47,974 bases of DNA, taken from NCBI RefSeq assembly GCF_003182075.1, contig NZ_QGTH01000018.1, forward strand, positions 1 to 47,974, in the 5' to 3' direction. The notes beneath the pieces are model-generated. The model was not told the origin of the DNA and made no database searches. It saw nothing but the letters and a program-made list of their open reading frames with translations. Each line of letters begins with the position of its first letter. Position 1 is the first letter of the stretch. Position numbers and translations under genes: made by a program. Below are positions 40,758 to 47,974 of this stretch, piece after piece. This stretch comes from Finegoldia magna (GTDB lineage: Bacteria; Bacillota; Clostridia; Tissierellales; Peptoniphilaceae).

Positions 40758-43249
40758 ATCAAATACAGAAAAAACAACAGAAAAAATTAAATCAAGAAAA
40801 AAGAAATTTAAAAAAACAAAAAGAAGATTTAAAAAGCATTAGTATAAGTCAAAAAAAGATGAAAAAAGCAAATATTTCTAAAGAAAAAGGAAAGCCCAAA
40901 AAGAAGCTTTCCTTTTTTGGTGGGAAGAAGAAAAAGAGCGTTCAGGAAACAATCCCCTATTTAAGAATGTTGAGAAATGGGATTTGCCAAGTTGAGAAGA
41001 ACAAATTTAATAAAATGATACGTTTTTTAGATATTAACTACCAGCTTTCAACAGAAGAAGATAAGGAAAGTATATTTAATGAATTTTCAAGTTTTTTAAA
41101 CTATTTTGATCCAAGTGTTGATATAGAACTTTCATATATTAATCGCATAGGAAAAAATGAAGAAGTAGAAAAAAACATCAATGTTCCGGATAGAAACGAT
41201 TCATATAATGAAATACGAAAAGAGTACAGGGAAATGCTAAAAAATCAGAGTCAAAAAGGAAATAATGGACTTACTAAATATATGTATATCACCTTTAGCT
41301 TACAAGCACAAGATTTAAAAGAGGCAACTACAAGACTTGAAAGAATGGAAATGGATATATTAAATAACTTCAAGCAGATGGGAGTAAAAGCTTATGTATT
41401 AAGTGGATATGAAAGGTTAAAGGTTATTCACGATATCTTAAATCCGAATAAGAATTTTGTTTTTTCCTTTGAAGACCTAAAATATAGTGGACTATCTACT
41501 AAGGATTATATAGTACCAGCATCATTTAACTTTTCATCTCACAATCAATTTAAAATTGGAGAATACTTTGGAGAAGTAAACTTTCTGCAAATTCTAGCAC
41601 CTGAATTATCAGATAGATTATTATCAGAATTTTTAGGGGTTGAAGAAAATATGATTGTAACATTTCATATAAATTCCATTGATCAAACAGAAGCTATAAA
41701 GATGATTAAAAGAAAAATAACGGACTTGGATAAAATGAAAATTGAAGAAAATAAGAAGGCTATAAGATCAGGATATGACATTGATATTCTTCCAAGCGAT
41801 TTAATTACCTATGGTAATGATGCTAAGAAACTATTGGTAGAACTTCAAAATCATAATGAGAGAATGTTTGTCATAACTATTTTGTTTACAAATATGGAAA
41901 AAAGTAGAAAGAAATTGAGTAATATAATCTTTCAACTAAATTCAATAGCAGGTAGGCATAATTGTGTATTGAAAAATCTTAACTATAGACAGGAACAAGG
42001 ACTAATTTCCTCCCTACCACTTGGGAAAAATGAAATCGAAATAAAAAGAGGACTTACAACTAGCTCTACAGCAGTCTTTATTCCTTTTACAACAGAAGAG
42101 TTGTGCTTAGAAGGAGAGAGCTTATACTACGGATTAAATGCTTTAAGTCGTAACATCATTATGACAGACAGAAAGCTTTTAAAGAATCCAAACGGTTTAA
42201 TACTTGGAACGCCTGGTAGTGGTAAATCTTTTTCGGCTAAAAGAGAAATTACCAATGCTTTTTTAATCACACAAGATGACATCATTATATGTGATCCGGA
42301 AGGGGAGTATGGAAATTTAACTAAGGCACTAGGTGGAGAAGTTATAAAAATATCGCCAACAAGTAAGGATTATATAAACCCGTTGGATATAAATGTAGAC
42401 TATGCCGATGAAGACAATCCCTTATCTTTAAAGTCTGATTTTATTCTTTCACTGTTTGAACTTGTAGTAGGAAAGGAAGGATTAAGTGCAGAAGAAACTT
42501 CAGTAATTGATAGATGTCTTCCAATATTATATAAGGATTACTTCGACAATCCCATTCCTGAAAATATGCCAATTTTAGAAGATTTATATAATTTACTTTT
42601 AAAACAAGAAGAAAATGTAGGGAAAAAATTAGCGGTAGAAATGGAAATTTATGTCAAAGGTAGTCTTAATGTATTTAACCATAGGACTAATGTAGATACA
42701 GGAAATAGAATTCTTTGTTATGACATTAAGGAATTAGGAAAGCAACTTAGAAAAATAGGTATGTTAATTGTTCAAGATCAAGTGTGGAATAGAGTAACTA
42801 TTAATAGAAATAAGAAGGAAACCAGATATTACTGTGACGAATTCCATTTGCTTTTAAGAGAAGAACAAACAGCCTCATATTCCATAGAAATTTGGAAGAG
42901 ATTTAGAAAATGGGGCGGGATTCCAACAGGATTAACACAAAATGTAAAGGACCTTTTAGCCAGTCCTGAAATAGAAAATATATTTGATAACACTGATTTT
43001 ATCTTAATGCTTAATCAAGCTAGTGGTGATAGGGAAATTTTAGCTAACAAGTTAAATATATCTCTTTATCAGTTATCCTACGTCACAAATTCCAATGAGG
43101 GAGAGGGATTACTATTCTATGGAAACACAATAGTACCTTTTGTAGATAGATTTCCTAAAGATACAAAATTGTATAAGTTAATGACAACTAAACCAGAAGA
43201 ATTAAAGGAAGGGATAGAAATTGATAGACAGAGAGAAGTTAAAAACTAA
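40754..43249 (+). CDS. VirB4-like conjugal transfer ATPase
   Basis: 831-aa ATPase powering the conjugation channel (CD1110/TraE family). A highly basic N-terminal extension of about 55 residues comes first, then the VirB4 N-domain. Walker [13 protein letters not shown] is at about 484-495, [13 protein letters not shown] follows, Walker B is [10 protein letters not shown] (about 689-698) and [10 protein letters not shown] (about 725) is the conserved motif behind. AAAGGAG precedes the ATG; overlap with prgI is four bases. Confidence 0.93.
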   Translation: MNQIQKKQQKKLNQEKRNLKKQKEDLKSISISQKKMKKANISKEKGKPKKKLSFFGGKKKKSVQETIPYLRMLRNGICQVEKNKFNKMIRFLDINYQLSTEEDKESIFNEFSSFLNYFDPSVDIELSYINRIGKNEEVEKNINVPDRNDSYNEIRKEYREMLKNQSQKGNNGLTKYMYITFSLQAQDLKEATTRLERMEMDILNNFKQMGVKAYVLSGYERLKVIHDILNPNKNFVFSFEDLKYSGLSTKDYIVPASFNFSSHNQFKIGEYFGEVNFLQILAPELSDRLLSEFLGVEENMIVTFHINSIDQTEAIKMIKRKITDLDKMKIEENKKAIRSGYDIDILPSDLITYGNDAKKLLVELQNHNERMFVITILFTNMEKSRKKLSNIIFQLNSIAGRHNCVLKNLNYRQEQGLISSLPLGKNEIEIKRGLTTSSTAVFIPFTTEELCLEGESLYYGLNALSRNIIMTDRKLLKNPNGLILGTPGSGKSFSAKREITNAFLITQDDIIICDPEGEYGNLTKALGGEVIKISPTSKDYINPLDINVDYADEDNPLSLKSDFILSLFELVVGKEGLSAEETSVIDRCLPILYKDYFDNPIPENMPILEDLYNLLLKQEENVGKKLAVEMEIYVKGSLNVFNHRTNVDTGNRILCYDIKELGKQLRKIGMLIVQDQVWNRVTINRNKKETRYYCDEFHLLLREEQTASYSIEIWKRFRKWGGIPTGLTQNVKDLLASPEIENIFDNTDFILMLNQASGDREILANKLNISLYQLSYVTNSNEGEGLLFYGNTIVPFVDRFPKDTKLYKLMTTKPEELKEGIEIDRQREVKN

Positions 43250-44186
43250 CTATATTATTAATTTAGATGCAATTTCTGCTCTAAAGGAATTTCCAGATAA
43301 AACATTTGATTGCTGTATTACATCTCCTCCATATTATGGACTTAGAGATTATAAAGCAGAAGGACAAATTGGAAGAGAAGAAAGTCCGGAGGAATATTTA
43401 AATAAATTAATTGAAGTCTTTAGAGAAGTAAAAAGAGTATTAAAAAAAGAAGGAACACTTTGGGTAGTTATTGGAGATTCTTATGCAGGGACAAGAAGCA
43501 AAAAAGAATATAAAGATCCTAAAAACATAGAAGGAAGAAGTGGTCAAAAAGAGTCTATTACAGAAAAACTCAGTGGCTACAAGGCAAAAGACTTAATGGG
43601 GATACCTTGGCAACTAGCTTTAAAATTAAGAGAGGACGGTTGGTATTTACGAAGCGATATTATTTGGCATAAGGAAAATGCCATGCCTGAGTCTTGTAGA
43701 GATAGACCATCAAGGTCTTATGAACATATCTTCCTACTATCAAAAGCAAGAAAGTATTTCTATAACTTTGACGCTATGAAAGAACCAATAAAAGAAATAA
43801 GCAAGAAAAGATATATGAGGGCAAGAGGAAAAAACAATAAGTATTTACAAGAAGGTACAGGAGCTAAAAGACAGAGCATAAATGAAGCAAGAGAGTATGG
43901 AGAATATATAGGAGATAATGTCCCTAAGTTTAGAAACAATAGAGATATTTGGACTATTAACACCAGTGCATTTAAAGGAAAACACTATGCGGTATTTCCA
44001 CCAAAACTGGTAGAACTTTGTATAAAAGCAGGATGTCCTAAAAAAGGCTTGATTCTTGATCCCTTTATGGGTTCAGGAACTGTTGGAATGGTAGCTATTA
44101 GAATGGACAGAGAATATATTGGAATCGACATAAACAAAGATTACTGTCAAATAGCTAAAGAAAGGATTGAGAAAAATATGAAATAG
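43221..44186 (+). CDS. Site-specific DNA methyltransferase (N6-A/N4-C)
   Basis: 321-aa beta-group amino-methyltransferase: the catalytic motif [11 protein letters not shown] (about 34-44) comes before the SAM-binding motif [11 protein letters not shown] (about 279-289), with [12 protein letters not shown] near the end. A Cys-and-Arg rich insert ([13 protein letters not shown]) lies between. No restriction gene is next to it, so it probably protects the element during transfer. TTG start with AAGGAAGGG ahead; it overlaps virB4 by 29 bases. Specificity cannot be read. Confidence 0.9.
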   Translation: MIDREKLKTNYIINLDAISALKEFPDKTFDCCITSPPYYGLRDYKAEGQIGREESPEEYLNKLIEVFREVKRVLKKEGTLWVVIGDSYAGTRSKKEYKDPKNIEGRSGQKESITEKLSGYKAKDLMGIPWQLALKLREDGWYLRSDIIWHKENAMPESCRDRPSRSYEHIFLLSKARKYFYNFDAMKEPIKEISKKRYMRARGKNNKYLQEGTGAKRQSINEAREYGEYIGDNVPKFRNNRDIWTINTSAFKGKHYAVFPPKLVELCIKAGCPKKGLILDPFMGSGTVGMVAIRMDREYIGIDINKDYCQIAKERIEKNMK

Positions 44187-44195
44187 GAGGTGTAT

Positions 44196-47159
44196 ATGAA
44201 AAAGAAAGGGAAAGTAAACCCAAGAGATGTACCAAAGACCAATCTTATATCAGAAAAGAAAGAAGAAAGTAATGAAAAATTCAGTAATACAGAGAGAGCA
44301 TCAGATTTTTCAAAAAAAGAAATAAATAAAGTAAAAAGCAGGAACAACATAGACAATAATGTTGAAAACTCTAAATATTACTCAGATCATTTGCAAGAAA
44401 ATAGTCAGGATTTATTCAAAGAAAAAGAAAAGCCAAATAGAGAAAGAAGACAAAGAAAAATCCATGAGGAAAAATTTGCAGAAGCCTCCTATCATAATGA
44501 ATATCAGCCGGAATATTCGCAACGGCAGCATAGAAAAATGGAAGAAAATGAAGAAAGTAGATATGGTGAATATCACGGGCAAGAAACAGAATACAGGCTA
44601 AGTAATTTTAAAGAAGATTTTAATGATGGACCAATTTCAACTAATTCTAATATAAAAAGTAGCATTTCTCCCAAAAAAAATTGCAAGGGGAATAGTAATT
44701 TAAAATGGAAGAAAAACGTTGAGAGTGAAACTTTTAATGATGTGCCAGAGAAAAAAATAAGGAGATTTAGAAAAGAAGATAAGAATTTTAATAGAGAGGT
44801 AAGTTCAACATATGATCCATTATCACAGGACTCAGATAATGATGGTGTCATAGATCGCTATGACATTAACTTTAGTGATAGCAATGTATCCTATAGGGAT
44901 ACAAGAGATGACTATAAGTATTTACCATCTTCTGATGTGCAAAGAAAAAATTGGGATGGTTATTCTATTCTTGGTAAGAAAGGGAAAGAAAGCTTTCAAA
45001 AAAACACCTTTAAAAAACTTTATCAATCTCAAAGTCAGTTTAAGGATAAAGGGGAAAAAGCAGAATTAAAATCTTTAAATGGGAAGTTTAGAGGAAAAGA
45101 TCTATCATATAAGGCAAATGAAGAAGATAAAAAAATAATTCAAGACCTGAATACTAATAAAAAACAAAATAGCAAATATTTCAAAGGCAAAGTTAGAAAT
45201 TTAGAAGAAAAAAATATGCTAATGGGTAGGGTTTCTAGTGGGAAATTTAGACAGGATAGCATATCTGAAGGATTTAAAAGTGAATCTGAAAAAAATAAAG
45301 ATAAATATAATATAAATAAAAAGAATCAAGAAAAAATAGGCACAAAAAAAGAAATCTTCAAACAGGAAAAAAACGTAATAAAAAATGAGAATCTTGAAGT
45401 AGATGAACTTGATTTAAATCATAGTGGAATTTCTAATAAAAACAAGGGAAAGAAAAGACAAATAAAAGACGCTTTTGATAATACTATAAAGAAAAGCAAC
45501 TTTGATCCAAAGAAAGAATACACCAGGACAAAAAAAGAAGTACAGGATTCCAAAAATTTATCTGAAGAAAATAAGGTAGATACAAAAAATAAAACTAAAT
45601 TCCATTCTAAAAAAGATAACAAAAGTGAAAAAGATAAGTTTTATAAAAAGGAAGATAAAATATCAAAACTATATGAGAAAAAGAATAAAAAGGAAAAAGA
45701 GTTAATTAAGGATAAGAAAAAGTCAAAAAAAGCGGGTTTAGAAAAACCTATTACTTTTGCGAGTGCTATGACGGCAAACTATCTATATAGTGGGAAAGAT
45801 GATAATGCAGGCGTTAACGCTGCTTATAAGCTTAGTAGAACTACCGAAGTTATAGGTAGAGAAATTAGCCATTTTAGAAGGAAAAAACCTTTAAAAACTC
45901 AAAGAAAAATAAAATCTTTAGAAGGGAAAATTTATAAGAAAGAAAGTAAACTCCTCTTTCAAAGAAATTTTGAAGAATTGAAGAAGACTAAAGCTTATCA
46001 AAACTCTAATAAATTGAATCGATTTTTTATGAAAAAGAAGTTTCAGAGAGATTTTAGGAAGAAACACGGGGAAGGTTTAGTAAATAGAATAAAGAAATCT
46101 TTCGCTAATATTGGAAAGAAAACATTGGAAGTTTTAAAAAACAAAGGATATAAGCAAATTTTAATTGCCCTTTGTATTTTAGGACTTTTTTTTATGCTAT
46201 TTCAAGGAATTAGCAATGTTGGCAGTCTTACTTCAGGATTAACAAGTAATGTTATAGCTACAAGCTATCTATCAAAAGAAGAAGTTTTAATGGATATTAA
46301 TAATGAATTTACAAGTTATGAATATGCATTACAAGATGAAATAGATAGTATTAAAGAAAATTATCCAAATTATGATGAATATCATATAAAAGGAGATTCT
46401 GTTGGTCATGATCTACACGAACTTTTTAGCTATTTAACAGCAAGATATGGAGAGATTAAGTCAGCTGAAGAGATACAAAAGGAATTAAAAATACTATTTA
46501 ATCAAATGTATGAGAAAAAATATACTTCAAAGTCTATTACAAAATATGACAGTGAAGGAAATCCATATACCTATAGAATTCTAACATTAACTATAAAAAA
46601 GAAAAGTATTGATGAAATAGCAAGAGAAGAATTTGCAAACTATGAAACAAATATGGCTCATTATTTAGCTTTACTTGATAGTCAGGGAAATATGAGTGGA
46701 TATTTTGGATCAAGCTATGGGAACTTGGGAGAGATTATAGACAATCCAAACTTTGGAAATCCCGGTCTTGCTTTTGATTCTGAAACTGCCAAAGCCTTAT
46801 TTAATGAAGCAGAAAAACATATAGGTAAAAGATATGTGTTTGGAGCAAGTGGACCATCTAACTTTGACTGTTCAGGTTTTGTATGTTGGTCATTTACAAA
46901 GTCTGGTGTAAAGAGAATGCCAAGAACAACTGCATGGAGAATATACAAAGACTATTGTAATCCAATATCTCCAAGCGAGGCAAAACCTGGGGATATTATT
47001 TTCTTTAAAGGCACATATAATTCCGGCACGCCAATTTCTCACGTAGGGATATATGCCGGAAATGGAATGATGCTCCATGCAGGAGATCCTATCCAATATG
47101 CCAGTATAAACTCAAAGTATTGGAAAAATCACTTTTATTCCTTTGGTAGACCAAAATAA
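44196..47159 (+). CDS. NlpC/P60 cell-wall hydrolase of T4SS (CD1108 type)
   Basis: 987-aa protein. Residues 1-520 are highly charged, low-complexity and Lys/Glu/Asn-rich, with a calcium-loop-like DSDNDGVIDRYD (about 211-222). A conserved segment (ITFASAMTANYLYSG, about 520) follows, then a membrane helix (about 654-673), a lysozyme-like/linker region, and a C-terminal NlpC/P60 domain (about 865-985) with Cys in FDCSGFV (about 891), His in ISHVGIYAG and MLHAG. It opens peptidoglycan for the channel. AGGAGG precedes the ATG at 44196; the GTG at 44190 lies in that site. Confidence 0.9.
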   Translation: MKKKGKVNPRDVPKTNLISEKKEESNEKFSNTERASDFSKKEINKVKSRNNIDNNVENSKYYSDHLQENSQDLFKEKEKPNRERRQRKIHEEKFAEASYHNEYQPEYSQRQHRKMEENEESRYGEYHGQETEYRLSNFKEDFNDGPISTNSNIKSSISPKKNCKGNSNLKWKKNVESETFNDVPEKKIRRFRKEDKNFNREVSSTYDPLSQDSDNDGVIDRYDINFSDSNVSYRDTRDDYKYLPSSDVQRKNWDGYSILGKKGKESFQKNTFKKLYQSQSQFKDKGEKAELKSLNGKFRGKDLSYKANEEDKKIIQDLNTNKKQNSKYFKGKVRNLEEKNMLMGRVSSGKFRQDSISEGFKSESEKNKDKYNINKKNQEKIGTKKEIFKQEKNVIKNENLEVDELDLNHSGISNKNKGKKRQIKDAFDNTIKKSNFDPKKEYTRTKKEVQDSKNLSEENKVDTKNKTKFHSKKDNKSEKDKFYKKEDKISKLYEKKNKKEKELIKDKKKSKKAGLEKPITFASAMTANYLYSGKDDNAGVNAAYKLSRTTEVIGREISHFRRKKPLKTQRKIKSLEGKIYKKESKLLFQRNFEELKKTKAYQNSNKLNRFFMKKKFQRDFRKKHGEGLVNRIKKSFANIGKKTLEVLKNKGYKQILIALCILGLFFMLFQGISNVGSLTSGLTSNVIATSYLSKEEVLMDINNEFTSYEYALQDEIDSIKENYPNYDEYHIKGDSVGHDLHELFSYLTARYGEIKSAEEIQKELKILFNQMYEKKYTSKSITKYDSEGNPYTYRILTLTIKKKSIDEIAREEFANYETNMAHYLALLDSQGNMSGYFGSSYGNLGEIIDNPNFGNPGLAFDSETAKALFNEAEKHIGKRYVFGASGPSNFDCSGFVCWSFTKSGVKRMPRTTAWRIYKDYCNPISPSEAKPGDIIFFKGTYNSGTPISHVGIYAGNGMMLHAGDPIQYASINSKYWKNHFYSFGRPK

Positions 47160-47179
47160 GGGGGAAGGAGTAAAAATCT

Positions 47180-47437
47180 ATGAATAAAAAATTAATCAGA
47201 AACATAGAAAAACAGAAGAATTTAAGAAAGAAAAAAGAAGAAATTGAAATAGAACTTCAGTTATTAGTAGAGGAACAAGAAGAAATAGAAAATTTAGAGG
47301 TCATTAAGGAATTTCGAAGTCGAAAAATATCTCTTGATGAATTTTTATTTATTGTTAGAAAAAATAAGGAAGAAGAAAATAGAGAAAGACAAGAACTTAA
47401 AAGAAAAGATACAAATGAAAGTGAGGAAAATTTATGA
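47180..47437 (+). CDS. DUF4315 family protein
   Basis: 85-aa coiled-coil protein with heptad-like Lys/Glu/Leu content (about 1-45) and the RSRKISLDEFLFIVRK segment (about 46-61) typical of DUF4315, a marker of Tn1549-like elements. GAAGGAG precedes the ATG. Its stop overlaps the next start (ATGA). Function unknown. Confidence 0.85.
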   Translation: MNKKLIRNIEKQKNLRKKKEEIEIELQLLVEEQEEIENLEVIKEFRSRKISLDEFLFIVRKNKEEENRERQELKRKDTNESEENL

Positions 47438-47974
47438 AAAAAATAACCAGTGGAATTTTAGCTGTGATAATGCTACTTGTAAGTTTAGTGAATATAGTGG
47501 CTGTAAGTCCTGTATATGCAAGTACAGATTATAAGGTAGAGTGGACGGAAGATGATTTTATGTATTCCTCTGAGGGAAATATAATAGCCTTTAGTGATAA
47601 AGGCTTAGAAAAGAAAGAGAAGACAAATATTCTAGTATTTCCTGAAGGAACGAAGTCTATTAATGGAAATTATTCTTTAAGTCATTCAAACGATGAACTT
47701 AGATATAAAAGAGAATTTGGACGTGGCAAACATTGGGATAAAGTAATTATTCCTGATTCTGTTAAGCATTTAGGTTATGCTGCCTTTTACGATGCAAGTA
47801 TAGACGAGGTAAAACTATCAAATAGTCTAACTTATCTTGGTGGTTTAGTATTTTTCAATTGTGGACTTAGAGAAGTGACTTTACCTGATACTTTGGTAAA
47901 TATTGAACATAATGCTTTTGAAAGAAATAACCTCCAAGAAATAACTATACCGAAGTCTGTGAAGACAATTGAAC
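47434..47974 (+). CDS. Secreted BspA-like leucine-rich repeat protein (partial)
   Basis: The first 180 residues are in the window; the frame runs off its end. A signal peptide is clear: MKK start, hydrophobic core ILAVIMLLVSLVNIVAV and a cleavage-like VYAS at about 29-32. From about 70 there are BspA-type repeats: VIIPDSVKHLGYAAFYDAS, then VKLSNSLTYLGGLVFFNC, VTLPDTLVNIEHNAFERN, ITIPKSVKTIE. Such proteins are surface adhesins. In related elements this position usually holds a DUF4366 protein, so this is a variable slot. GAGGAAAA precedes the ATG. Confidence 0.88.
   Translation, partial: MKKITSGILAVIMLLVSLVNIVAVSPVYASTDYKVEWTEDDFMYSSEGNIIAFSDKGLEKKEKTNILVFPEGTKSINGNYSLSHSNDELRYKREFGRGKHWDKVIIPDSVKHLGYAAFYDASIDEVKLSNSLTYLGGLVFFNCGLREVTLPDTLVNIEHNAFERNNLQEITIPKSVKTIE

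Larger units (their letters stand above)
32381..47974 (+). mobile_element. Tn1549/CTn-like integrative conjugative element (left 15.6 kb)
   Basis: From the break in the ABC gene to the window end, all genes lie on the plus strand and belong to a conjugation/replication module: RepA, DnaC-like ATPase, PcfB, VirD4, SSB, Maff2, VirB6/TrbL, PrgI, VirB4, NlpC/P60, DUF4315. This order is that of Tn1549-type elements of Clostridia. Base use is more A-rich on the coding strand than in the chromosome to the left. Relaxase, excisionase, recombinase and the right end are not in the window. Confidence 0.88.

Noticed and set aside
47334-47534. Plus-strand frame bridging the DUF4315 and LRR genes
   Set aside because: Lies in another frame across two genes that each have a good ribosome binding site and family features; the Cys-rich end is the shifted reading of the LRR signal peptide.
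1-47974. CRISPR arrays, rRNA and tRNA genes
   Set aside because: I saw no regularly spaced repeats with unique spacers, no cas genes and no tRNA- or rRNA-like sequence in either strand.

Overview
The window is AT-rich, densely coded chromosomal DNA from a low-GC anaerobic Firmicute. The gene repertoire (a SCIFF peptide with its radical-SAM maturase, lipoate scavenging plus LipA, a fructose PTS with class II aldolase, paired short-chain chromate transporters, a Maf protein, DUF523) together with the base composition suggests a Gram-positive anaerobic coccus of the Finegoldia/Peptoniphilaceae type. The genus is an inference; no rRNA or other marker is present to fix it.

Positions 1-31200 are mostly core chromosome: an FtsX-type ABC transporter (790-3725); a DUF234-type AAA ATPase with its own operator-like promoter (3775-5211); a minus-strand stress-type cluster with GNAT, flavin reductase and ferritin-like genes (5314-7265); a scarred region at the 3' end of rlmD (8143-10566) that looks like one or two decayed integrated cassettes; rlmD with a stand-alone DAK-type domain protein, a nuclease-helicase fusion and a thioesterase (10530-14910); PPC-lplA-lipA followed by an ABC exporter whose ATPase domain has lost its motifs (15056-18891); a YeiH transporter; a predicted Fur-controlled small RNA (20062-20149, minus); DUF523 and Maf; the fructose operon fruK-fruA-fba (21396-25099); a chromate transporter pair; a GntR/ABC efflux operon; and the SCIFF locus (28270-31164).

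At about 32381 an ABC transporter gene is cut inside its Walker A motif by an integrative conjugative element that fills the rest of the window and runs off its right edge. Visible modules, in order: CD1845-like membrane protein, RepA-type replication initiator, DnaC-like ATPase, PcfB-like protein, a decayed HigB-like toxin, VirD4 coupling protein, an AbiF/AbiD-type HEPN gene preceded by a structured RNA with its own consensus promoter, SSB, Maff2 pilin-like protein, VirB6/TrbL, a small membrane protein, PrgI, VirB4, a DNA methyltransferase, an NlpC/P60 wall hydrolase, a DUF4315 protein and a secreted BspA-like leucine-rich repeat protein. This is the gene order of the Tn1549/C. difficile CTn type IV secretion module. 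Relaxase, recombinase and the right end lie outside the window.

The strongest candidates for undescribed biology are the Fur-box small RNA with two C-rich loops, the HEPN/structured-RNA pair inside the element, the two promoters sharing a palindromic spacer motif, and the repeat-flanked scar at the rlmD 3' end. All functional calls rest on reading motifs and family resemblance by eye; no database search was run.
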